Assembly: GCA_015234465.1 (NCBI GenBank)
Contig: JADGNA010000019.1
Span: forward strand, 1 to 64,000
Reading direction: 5' to 3'
DNA from: Salinibacterium sp.
Lineage (GTDB): Bacteria; Actinomycetota; Actinomycetes; Actinomycetales; Microbacteriaceae
Length of the DNA: 64,000 nt
Position numbers and translations under genes: made by a program. Below are positions 35,363 through 42,798 of this stretch, one piece after another. The notes under the pieces are model-generated. The model did no database searches. It had not been told where the DNA came from and was given only the letters and a program-made list of their open reading frames with translations. Within the stretch, counting starts at the first letter, position 1; each line of letters opens with the position of its first letter.

Positions 35363-36369
35363 ATGCGTCGCATCCTGGGGTCGAGAAGGGCGTAGGTCGC
35401 ATCGACGACCGCGTTGATGAGCACGTAGGTCACGGCGACGAGCACGACGATGCCCTGGATCATGGGGATGTCCTTCGCCGGGATCGACTGCAGCGCGAGG
35501 CTGCCGAGCCCCGGAAGGGCGAAGAGGCTCTCCACGACGACCGAACCGGCGAGGAGTCGCCCGAACGCAACCGCGGCGACCGTGATGAGCGAGAACGACG
35601 ACGGACGCAGCACATGCCTGCGCAGGATGTAGCCGCGTGGCATGCCGCGAACGGTGGCCGTCTGCACGAAGTCCTCGCGCAGGGTCGAGATGACGTCGCT
35701 CCGGAGGAGGCGATAGAAGGCGGGGAACTCCCCCAGAGCGAGGGCGAGCACGGGCACGAAGACGAAATGGAGGTTCTCGGCGAGACCCGAACTGAGCGGC
35801 GCCCAGCCAGCGACAGGGAACCAGCGGGTCGCCACCCCCAGTACATAGACAAGTAGCACGCCGATGACGAAGACGGGCACCGACATAAACCCCGATGCGA
35901 GCCCCGAGACGATGCGGTCGAACATCGAGTTCTCGCGTGAGGCCGCATAGACGGCAGCGGGAATCGCGATCGCGAGCGAGAGCAGCAGGGCGAGCACCGT
36001 GAGTTCGAGCGTCACGGGCAGGCGCTGCAGCAGCACCTCGACGACGGGCTGGTTCGACTGGATCGAGACCCCGAGGTCGCCCGTGATCGCGTTGCCGAGC
36101 CACTGCAGGTATCGCAGCAGCAGCGGCTGGTCATACCCGTACTCGGCATTGAGCGCCGCGATGGCCTCGTCGCTGGCTGTCGGCCCAAGGATGATGGATG
36201 CCGGCGAGCCAGGCATGAGGTCGGTCAGCGCCGTGCCCGCGAGGGTCACGAGCACGAGCACGGCCACGAGGTGCAGCGCACGGCCGCCGATCGAGCGGAG
36301 CCGGTGGAGCGTGTGGGAGCGGGGCCGGATGTTGGACACCCGGGCCCGCTCCCGCTGGAGCACAGTCAC
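35359..36369 (-). CDS. Peptide-type ABC permease, DppB/OppB type
   Basis: First permease of the importer, up to 336 residues. Features are the N-terminal membrane segment LHLVAVLVLVTLAGTALTDL, the PGSPASIILGP loop, GLGVSIQ-like GDLGVSIQSNQPVVEVLL and the coupling loop TATVRGMPRGYILRRHVL. GTG 36369 lies one base after the binding-protein stop; GTG 36339 inside the gene is an alternative start with a better ribosome binding site. About six membrane segments. Confidence 0.92.
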   Translation of the reverse strand: MTVLQRERARVSNIRPRSHTLHRLRSIGGRALHLVAVLVLVTLAGTALTDLMPGSPASIILGPTASDEAIAALNAEYGYDQPLLLRYLQWLGNAITGDLGVSIQSNQPVVEVLLQRLPVTLELTVLALLLSLAIAIPAAVYAASRENSMFDRIVSGLASGFMSVPVFVIGVLLVYVLGVATRWFPVAGWAPLSSGLAENLHFVFVPVLALALGEFPAFYRLLRSDVISTLREDFVQTATVRGMPRGYILRRHVLRPSSFSLITVAAVAFGRLLAGSVVVESLFALPGLGSLALQSIPAKDIPMIQGIVVLVAVTYVLINAVVDATYALLDPRMRRI

Positions 36370-36370
36370 G

Positions 36371-37939
36371 CTACGGCGCCGCCAACCACAGCCGGTCGTA
36401 CAACAGCGAGCCGTCGCCGTGGAGCGTCAGCCCGTTGAGCGCTGTCGCGTGCACCGTGTACGCCTCCTGGTTGCGCACGAGCAGCACGGGTACCTCGTCG
36501 ACGATGATCTGCTCGACCGTCGCATAGGCATCTCCACGCTCCCCCTCGTCGGTCGAGTTGCGTGCGGACTCGAGCGCCGCGTCGACCTCGGGGTTCGAGT
36601 AGCCCATGTAGTTGGTCTGGCCGCCCGTCTGCAGGAGCTTGGCGAAGTTGGGCTCCGGGTCACCCACGGGAACGATCTGTGCCGACAGTTGGTAGTCCCG
36701 GTTGCGGAAGACACGCTCGTCCAGCGTCGCGTTGTCGACGGTGTCGATCGTGACGGAGACGTTGTCGAACTGCGAGAGCCGGCTCTGCAGGTACTCCGCC
36801 GTCCTCGTGAAGAAGCCGCTCGCGGGCATCGTGATCGCGAAGGAGACCGCCTTGCCGTCGGCGGCGAGCTCGTCGAAGAGCTCCTGCGCGGCGTCCTTGT
36901 CGGGCTGCACGAACATGCTCTCTGAGGGGAAGAAGGCCGAGTCGGGCGCGTAGAAGCTCTCAGGAGCCGACGACCCGGGATCAACGACCGCCGTGAGGTC
37001 GTTGATGTCGAGCGCGAGCTGCACGGCCTTGCGTGCACGGACATCGTCGAAGGGCGCGTTCTCGACGTTGAACATGAGGAGGGGCCCGCCGCCGGTCGGG
37101 GCGCTCGTCACCTCAAGTCCGCTTCCCGTTGCCGACTCCTTGAAAGAGAGTTCGGAGCCGGGCACAGCGGCATGCGCCTGTCCCGTTGACACCGTGTTGA
37201 TGCGCTGCGTCGGGTCTTTGATGGGCGTGAAGGTGATGGAGTCGAGGTATGGCTCGCCCTCCTTGAAGTAGTCCTCGTTGCGCACCAGCGTCATGTGGTC
37301 GTCGCGCACCCACTCCTCAAGCACGAATGGCCCGGCACCCACGGGATTGTTGGCGAAGTCGGCGTCGTTCTCGATCGCCGTGGGTGAGGCGATGTGCGTG
37401 AGGCTCGTCGCGAGCACCCGATCGAACTGCAGGTTCGGCTCGGGCAGTGCGATCGTCAGGCTCGTGTCGTCGGCGACAGTGAAGCTCGCTCCCTCGAGCA
37501 GGCCGGCGAGAGGAGAGCCCGTCGCGGGATCCTGGATGCGCTCGTAGTTGAAGACGACCGCCTCCGCGTCGAGCGGCGTGCCATCCGTGAAGGTGATTCC
37601 CTCGTTCAGGGTGAGGGTCCACTCCGTGCCATCGTCGTTCGGTTCGAGCGACTCGCCGAGCTGCGGAGTCACCTCGCCCGTCTTTGCGTCGGACCAGAAC
37701 AGCACGTCGTAGATCGCCGACATGCGGTTGGCGTCACCCGACGGCGTCAGGTTGAACAGGAAGGCGGGATCGAGGCCGCGCACGGCCTCGATGCCCAGGA
37801 TGATGGTCGCGTCGCCGCCCGCAACGGGCTCGCCGTCGGGCGATGCGCTCGGACTGGACGATTCGGGGGCGCAGGCGCTAAGACCCGCGATCATTGCGGC
37901 CGCAAGCGCTGCTGCGGCGATTCTTCTCGAGGTGCGCAC
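36371..37939 (-). CDS. Peptide/nickel-type ABC substrate-binding lipoprotein
   Basis: Family 5 (DppA/OppA) solute-binding protein of 522 residues. The signal peptide MRTSRRIAAAALAAA leads to the lipobox GLSACAPESS. The mature region shows family blocks such as YDVLFWSDAKTGEVTPQLGE, WTLTLNEGITFTDGTPLDAE and VGAGPFVLEEW. GTG 37939 with AGGA five bases upstream is the chosen start; the longer open frame upstream runs through the promoter. It is the first gene of a seven-gene operon. Family 5 proteins bind peptides but also sugars, opines and other molecules, so the substrate is open. Confidence 0.92.
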   Translation of the reverse strand: MRTSRRIAAAALAAAMIAGLSACAPESSSPSASPDGEPVAGGDATIILGIEAVRGLDPAFLFNLTPSGDANRMSAIYDVLFWSDAKTGEVTPQLGESLEPNDDGTEWTLTLNEGITFTDGTPLDAEAVVFNYERIQDPATGSPLAGLLEGASFTVADDTSLTIALPEPNLQFDRVLATSLTHIASPTAIENDADFANNPVGAGPFVLEEWVRDDHMTLVRNEDYFKEGEPYLDSITFTPIKDPTQRINTVSTGQAHAAVPGSELSFKESATGSGLEVTSAPTGGGPLLMFNVENAPFDDVRARKAVQLALDINDLTAVVDPGSSAPESFYAPDSAFFPSESMFVQPDKDAAQELFDELAADGKAVSFAITMPASGFFTRTAEYLQSRLSQFDNVSVTIDTVDNATLDERVFRNRDYQLSAQIVPVGDPEPNFAKLLQTGGQTNYMGYSNPEVDAALESARNSTDEGERGDAYATVEQIIVDEVPVLLVRNQEAYTVHATALNGLTLHGDGSLLYDRLWLAAP

Positions 37940-38008
37940 GTGAGTCCTATCTCCGTTGATGGGCCCAGCGCTCAAAGGCGAGCGAGCGCGGGCGTGCTGT
38001 CGCCCAAT

Positions 38009-38037
38009 AGTATCCAGCGATTGTTTACGATCGTCAA
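38009..38037 (-). promoter_or_regulatory. Predicted promoter of the Dpp operon
   Basis: Minus strand: TTGACG (38037-38032), 17 bases, GATACT (38014-38009). It drives the seven-gene operon beginning at 37939, with a leader of about 63 bases. A near-palindrome covers the -35 element. Confidence 0.6.
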
Positions 38038-38038
38038 C
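38023..38038. promoter_or_regulatory. 16-bp near-palindromic candidate operator
   Basis: GTTTACGATCGTCAAC on the plus strand; its reverse complement differs at two positions only. It covers the -35 of the Dpp promoter and part of the spacer, a position typical for a repressor. A 13/16 match lies in the Fbp-operon promoter at 24615-24630. Confidence 0.5.
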
Positions 38039-38133
38039 GTATTTGTCGCATATTTCTTCGCAGCACCTCGGCATTGCCTCAAAGCTGTGCTTCACACAGG
38101 CAGAGGGGCACATCCATTCATGCGACACGACGA

Positions 38134-38162
38134 TTGCCGCTCGGGGCATGCAATAGTAGAAT
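38134..38162 (+). promoter_or_regulatory. Predicted promoter of P450-2
   Basis: TTGCCG (38134-38139), 17 bases and TAGAAT (38157-38162), with AAGGAG at 38184-38189 before ATG 38194. The 37940-38193 gap otherwise holds only the divergent Dpp promoter and its palindrome. Confidence 0.6.
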
Positions 38163-38193
38163 GATGGATACCGGCATGACGCGAAGGAGCACC

Positions 38194-39405
38194 ATGACCA
38201 TCACGCCCGCTCGAGACCTCGAGCAGCCTGTTCCGGACGACTTCGACGCTGGCGCGCCCGAGACCTTCGACAGTCCCCACGCGATGTATCGACAGCTCCG
38301 GGACGAGCATCCAGTCGCCCGCTCGAATGCCTACGGTGGCTTCTGGGCCCTCACGCGCTTCGCTGACGTTGAGGCGGCGGCAAAGGATTCCGACCTCTAC
38401 ATCTCATCCGTGCGCGCGGTCGTGCCGAGCGATCCCCGAGGCATTCGCCGCCCGCCCCTCAACTTCGACGCACCGGCGCACTCCCCCTTTCGCCGTGCGC
38501 TCGACCGCACCCTGCACCACTCCCGCCTCGAACGGATCGAGGCCAAGTTGCAGGAACACGCTGCCCGCGAGATCACGCCGTTCATCGAGGCCGGCACGAG
38601 CGACATCTGCCAGGGCTTCGGCACGATCTACCCGGCCTTCACCGCAGCAGAGTGGCTCAATCTCGACCATGACGACGTCTACCGACTTGCATCGACGGCA
38701 TCCGAGTGGGTGGATGCCTGGCGGCGACAGGACGGAGACTTCGTCACCGAACGCAGCAACGAGATGTACGACATGGCCCGCGCCCTCGTCGCCGATCGCA
38801 AGGCGAACCCACGGCCCGTCGAGACCGATCCCGCCAGCTCGCTGCTCTCTGAGGAATACGAGGGTGCCCCACTCAGCGAGGAGCTCGTGGTCGGCGCCCT
38901 GCGCCAGTCCCTCGTCGTCGGCATGGTGGCTCCGCCCATTCTTCTCGGCGGCATCTGCGTGCACCTGGCACGCGACCCCGAACTCCAGCAGCAGCTCCGC
39001 GAGAACCCCCAGCTGCTCCCCGCCGCGGTCGAAGAGTTCGTGCGTCTCTACACCCCCTACCGCGGCTTCGCGCGCACAGTGGCCGAACCGGTCACTCTCC
39101 ATGGCCGCACGATCAATCCCGACGAACCTGTGACGCTCGTCTACGCATCCGCGAATCGCGACGAGCGAGTGTTCGAACGCCCCGACGAGTTCATCCTCGA
39201 CCGGCCCAACATCATGAAGCACCTGGGATTTGGGCGCGGACGCCACCGCTGCGTCGGCATGTCCCTTGCGAGGCTCAGCCTGCGCATCGCACTCGAGGAA
39301 CTCCTCCGACGCACGAGCAGCATCGAGCTCGCGGGCGAAATCGAGACGACACGGATGCCGGAGGTCGGCGCACAGGGCGTGCCCCTGCGCGTGACTGCCG
39401 CCTAG
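38194..39405 (+). CDS. Cytochrome P450 with non-canonical I helix (P450-2)
   Basis: Paralogue of P450-1 with the same 403-residue length and every motif at the same residue number. The heme loop FGRGRHRCVGMSLAR places the ligand at Cys353, ExxR is Glu281-Arg284, and the I helix reads VGMVAPP (242-248), again without the acid/threonine pair. The start is ATG 38194 with AAGGAG five bases upstream; earlier ATGs at 38161 and 38164 lie at the predicted transcript start and lack a ribosome binding site. Its own promoter makes it a single-gene unit. Its TAG stop overlaps the PaaX stop on the opposite strand within a shared CTAG. Confidence 0.93.
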   Translation: MTITPARDLEQPVPDDFDAGAPETFDSPHAMYRQLRDEHPVARSNAYGGFWALTRFADVEAAAKDSDLYISSVRAVVPSDPRGIRRPPLNFDAPAHSPFRRALDRTLHHSRLERIEAKLQEHAAREITPFIEAGTSDICQGFGTIYPAFTAAEWLNLDHDDVYRLASTASEWVDAWRRQDGDFVTERSNEMYDMARALVADRKANPRPVETDPASSLLSEEYEGAPLSEELVVGALRQSLVVGMVAPPILLGGICVHLARDPELQQQLRENPQLLPAAVEEFVRLYTPYRGFARTVAEPVTLHGRTINPDEPVTLVYASANRDERVFERPDEFILDRPNIMKHLGFGRGRHRCVGMSLARLSLRIALEELLRRTSSIELAGEIETTRMPEVGAQGVPLRVTAA

Positions 39406-40334
39406 GCGTCGCGCGAGGTGTGGTGCGAGGCCAGCTGGGCGAGGTCGCGGTCGACATTGCCGATGATCTGCCGGAAGCGGCCCTCAGCCGTCGTGCCCAG
39501 CTCATCGTAGATGCGGTAGGCGACCTCTCGGGCGCGACGACGCGGCCAGTCCTCCGGCAGGAGCTCGGCGGGCAGGCTGGGGTCGACCTGTCGGAACTGC
39601 AGCCACTCGCTCATGACCTCGGTGCGCAGCACGAGCGCCTCGCTGGGGGCGATCCGGCCCGCGACGACGGCCTCGATCATGGGCTCGTGCCTTGCGATGA
39701 AGTCGCGGTAGTCCGCCTCGAGTTCGCGCAGGTCGAAGACATCGACGAACGAGAGATCGCGGCCGGGTCGCGGCAGGATCTCGCCCCGCATGACACTCGC
39801 ATCCGCGACATCAAGTTGTTCCAGGAGCGCGAGCGCCTGCTCGGTCCTGTGATGTGGGGAGACCCAGATCGCATCGTTGAGCAGCCCGAACTTGAGGTCA
39901 CGCAGGCCGTTGCGCAACAACCTGCGCACGTCCCTGGCCTTCTCGGGGATCGAGAATGACACGATGGTCCACTGCCCGTCCCAATCGGTGAACTCGAGGC
40001 CGAAGCGCAGCACGCGGCTGCGCCTCGCCGCGGTCGACTCCGTCATCTGCTCCGGGATGCCGTAATACGTGGTGCGTCCAGACTTCGACTGCTCGAGCAT
40101 CCGGCGGTTCGTCAAGCGACGCATGGCCTGACGCGCGCTGCTCTCGGTGACGTCGAACTCGGCGAGGAGATCGACGAGTGCAGAGGACGGGATCTTCTCG
40201 CGCCGGCCAAACCAGTAGTCGCCGAGCAGCGTGACAATGAGGTACTGCGGCTCGCGGCCCGTCGTGGAACGGGGCAGGTGGGGCCCGCTTGGGAGGAAGT
40301 CCATCCTCGATTCGCCCCTCGTCGGCGTGGTCAT
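39402..40334 (-). CDS. PaaX-family transcriptional regulator
   Basis: Predicted repressor of 310 residues. The N-terminal winged helix-turn-helix (about 30-95) includes SSARQAMRRLTNRRMLEQ and RTTYYGIPEQ. The central PaaX region has WTIVSFSIPEKARDVRRLLRNGLRDLKFG and WVSPHH, and a PaaX-type C-terminal part follows. PaaX proteins are classically released from DNA by aryl-CoA thioesters such as phenylacetyl-CoA. It is the last gene of the nine-gene operon, with a 4-bp overlap (ATGA), so it is co-expressed with the enzymes. It is the only transcription regulator in the island and the best candidate for binding the 16-bp sites. Confidence 0.9.
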   Translation of the reverse strand: MTTPTRGESRMDFLPSGPHLPRSTTGREPQYLIVTLLGDYWFGRREKIPSSALVDLLAEFDVTESSARQAMRRLTNRRMLEQSKSGRTTYYGIPEQMTESTAARRSRVLRFGLEFTDWDGQWTIVSFSIPEKARDVRRLLRNGLRDLKFGLLNDAIWVSPHHRTEQALALLEQLDVADASVMRGEILPRPGRDLSFVDVFDLRELEADYRDFIARHEPMIEAVVAGRIAPSEALVLRTEVMSEWLQFRQVDPSLPAELLPEDWPRRRAREVAYRIYDELGTTAEGRFRQIIGNVDRDLAQLASHHTSRDA

Positions 40335-41608
40335 GACTGCTCCACGTTATCCGAGGACAGCACCGATTTCGTGAGCCACGTCGCAACGCGACCCCTGAAC
40401 TCGTCGACATCATAGGAACTGTCGTCAGCATTGTCGGCATGCACCTCGATCACGGGGATGCCCGCCGCCTCGAGGGCGCGGGTGGTCGCCCAGTTGCCGC
40501 GCGGGTCATCCGACACAAGATGCACGACGCCGTCGACGCCGTGTTGGCGCGCCTGGTGCACGTACCACTCGGCTGACATGGGCGGCACGTAGAGGTGCTC
40601 GTGGAAGCCGACGAAGCGGGCAGCAAGGGCACGGAGTGGGTCGTCTCCGTAGCGAAGATAGCCGTCGGCCGCGATCGCGAGGTACATCGACCACACGAAC
40701 ACCGCACCGTACTCCTGCTCGAAGTGCCGGTAGAAGCCGAGGTCGAACCAGAGCCCGCGGCCCACCCACATGAGCCTCGCACGCTCGGGGTTCGCGAGTG
40801 CGCTGCCGCTCTCTACCCGCGCCTCCACCTCCCGGTAGAGCTGTTCGGCGGCGTCCCGCCCCCACTCCGTGCCCCGGTGCCACTGCGGCACCATGACTGA
40901 AGAGATGCTGTCGTTGACGCTGACGGGGCACGGCACGGCGATCGCGAGGAGGTCACGCGTGCGGCGATTCCACTCCGCCTGCTCGTTGCCGAGTGCCATG
41001 ATCTCCGCGAGCCGTGTCGAGTCGAACTTCGAGCCGGTCTCCTCCTCAAGGAACGCGATGAGCTCGCGGAGCTCATCGACCATGAGGTCAATGCGATGCG
41101 AGCCGGTCAGTCGCTCCCAGTCGTGCGGGAGGGCATCCCACCATTCGCCGTCCATCTCCGGCTCCGCCGAGTTCTCGAGGGGAAAGAACGTGATGCCCTC
41201 CTGCTCCCCCCACACATCGAACACCTTGCGGGTGACGTCACCCGTGATGTCGCCCAGCACGAGGAACGGTCGAGGAAGGCCACCCCAAGGCGCCGTTGCG
41301 GGGTCGCTGTCGAAGACTGAACCGAGGCCGATCGCGTTGTACTGCTCGGAGTCACGCGGCAGCCCGCGCTCAGCGACAAGGTCGAGGTAGCGCTGGGCGC
41401 CAGACCTCGAGGCGGCGATGGATGACCACCACTGGTTGACGACGTAGGGGATGTCGAAGGCGCGCAGGATCTCATGGGGGGTGTCGGCGTTCACGAGCGC
41501 GAAGCGGCCCCCATTGGCCACGTGTTCCTGCAGTCCGCGGAACCACTCGCGCTGGTAGGCGACCGCATCCCCCGCCGCGGTCAGGCGGTCACCGCGGTGT
41601 CGGCTCAT
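40331..41608 (-). CDS. 2-Hydroxyacyl-CoA dehydratase D-component-like subunit, cysteine-poor
   Basis: A 425-residue protein resembling the HgdB/BadDE family. Landmarks are ALVNADTPHEILRAFDIPYV (the family's PxEi-AxdiPyv block), the Asn-rich MALGNEQAEWNRR and a C-terminal FEQEYGAVFVWSMYLA with GVDGVVHLVSDDP and IPVIEV. Canonical members hold a [4Fe-4S] cluster with conserved cysteines; here only Cys227 exists, outside those positions. No ATP-dependent activator gene is nearby. So it is probably not a classical radical dehydratase. ATG 41608 overlaps the partner stop (ATGA). Function unknown; acts most likely as a heteromer with the next entry. Confidence 0.75.
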   Translation of the reverse strand: MSRHRGDRLTAAGDAVAYQREWFRGLQEHVANGGRFALVNADTPHEILRAFDIPYVVNQWWSSIAASRSGAQRYLDLVAERGLPRDSEQYNAIGLGSVFDSDPATAPWGGLPRPFLVLGDITGDVTRKVFDVWGEQEGITFFPLENSAEPEMDGEWWDALPHDWERLTGSHRIDLMVDELRELIAFLEEETGSKFDSTRLAEIMALGNEQAEWNRRTRDLLAIAVPCPVSVNDSISSVMVPQWHRGTEWGRDAAEQLYREVEARVESGSALANPERARLMWVGRGLWFDLGFYRHFEQEYGAVFVWSMYLAIAADGYLRYGDDPLRALAARFVGFHEHLYVPPMSAEWYVHQARQHGVDGVVHLVSDDPRGNWATTRALEAAGIPVIEVHADNADDSSYDVDEFRGRVATWLTKSVLSSDNVEQS

Positions 41609-42798
41609 CGGTTGACTCCCGTCTGCTCTGGTGCTCGAAGGGCCACGTCGAGCTCCTCGGCGTCGATCGCGCCGTAGGGCTGTCGCACGACGACGGCCGA
41701 GGGTACGGATGCCGCGGCCCGCTGTGCGGCGAAGTCCCACAGCGGCGCCTCGTCCATGACCCGCACGTAGCTCAGCAGGAGTTCAGCGCCGGTGCGTCGG
41801 ATTCCCTCCGCCGTGTGTTCCGCCCTCGCGGCGATGGACCCGCGTTGCGCGGTGGGCCCGCTGTACTGGTACCGGTCGGCGATCGCGTCGAGGAGGCTCT
41901 CCAGGTCGCGGGCGGGGGCAACGTCCCGTTCCGCGAGCAACTCTCCGCGGTCGTGGTTCTCCCCCACGATCGTCGCGCCATGGGCCTCGATCGCCCGGTA
42001 GACGTCGGGGCTGTCGTGTGTGCTGCCGGTCACGAAGATGCGCGTACCGGGGCGCGGCCCAAGCTCGTCACCGCCCGCGACAAGCGACTCGAGGCATCCG
42101 GCGTATCGCTCCCCTGCCATCCTGTCGGCCGCGGCGAAGACCGCGAGGGCGTCCACCCCGCTCAACCTGGGCTCGGGCGAACGACGAAGCTCCATGACGG
42201 CCCGCTGCAGTTCGCGTCGCCGATTGTGGGCGATCACGGCGTGCTCCAGCCCGGCGTCGCTCACCCGGTTGCCGGTCCATCGCTCGAGCACCTCGAGCAA
42301 TTGCCGCACGCGCACGCGGTTGTAGCGAGCGGTCGATTCGCGCGGCAGGTGCAGGATGTCGACGAGGTAGACGGGCGGCACCGCGATCTCGGGGGTGACC
42401 CGGCGCATCTCCCTCAGCACATAGAAGAGCCGCTGCGATGCGTCGCAGTCGCTCGAGATCACGATCGCGTCGAGGCGGCCGAAGGCACCGTCGAGGATTC
42501 CCTCCATGAGCGAGCGCATGGCGGGATCGAGCCCCTTGCCGAGGTATCGGTCGGCGCTCTCGGTCAGCCAAGCCGGGTTGCCGCGAAGCCGCAGCGCGAC
42601 GGCGCCGGCAGCATCGATGATCTCGACCGGCACGTCCTGCCCCACGGTGCCGACGACGAATGCCTCGGGCCGGTACGAGGCATCGCGACGTGCCGCGCTG
42701 CTGATCTCGGCGAGGGCGGATGCTGCAGACGTGGGTGGCAAGGGGACTCCCTGGTTTGGCGGGGCGATGGGCGGCGGTGCGGAGTTGTTCTCAGCCAT
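41605..42798 (-). CDS. 2-Hydroxyacyl-CoA dehydratase D-component-like partner subunit
   Basis: A 397-residue protein. The family block VGQDVPVEIIDAAGAVALRL is clear, then AIVISSDCDASQRLFYVLREM, which keeps one cluster-type cysteine (Cys118). The region matching the second cysteine reads GENHDRGELL, with no Cys. Cys235 lies elsewhere. In two-subunit dehydratases both subunits are homologous, as here. A strong GGGAGGTGG site supports ATG 42798, which lies inside the end of the MFS gene (8-bp overlap). The first 25 residues are Pro-rich and probably flexible. Confidence 0.72.
   Translation of the reverse strand: MAENNSAPPPIAPPNQGVPLPPTSAASALAEISSAARRDASYRPEAFVVGTVGQDVPVEIIDAAGAVALRLRGNPAWLTESADRYLGKGLDPAMRSLMEGILDGAFGRLDAIVISSDCDASQRLFYVLREMRRVTPEIAVPPVYLVDILHLPRESTARYNRVRVRQLLEVLERWTGNRVSDAGLEHAVIAHNRRRELQRAVMELRRSPEPRLSGVDALAVFAAADRMAGERYAGCLESLVAGGDELGPRPGTRIFVTGSTHDSPDVYRAIEAHGATIVGENHDRGELLAERDVAPARDLESLLDAIADRYQYSGPTAQRGSIAARAEHTAEGIRRTGAELLLSYVRVMDEAPLWDFAAQRAAASVPSAVVVRQPYGAIDAEELDVALRAPEQTGVNR

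Noticed and set aside
38161-38194. Upstream ATGs (38161, 38164) as the P450-2 start.
   Set aside because: They coincide with the -10 and predicted transcript start and have no ribosome binding site; ATG 38194 has AAGGAG at good spacing.
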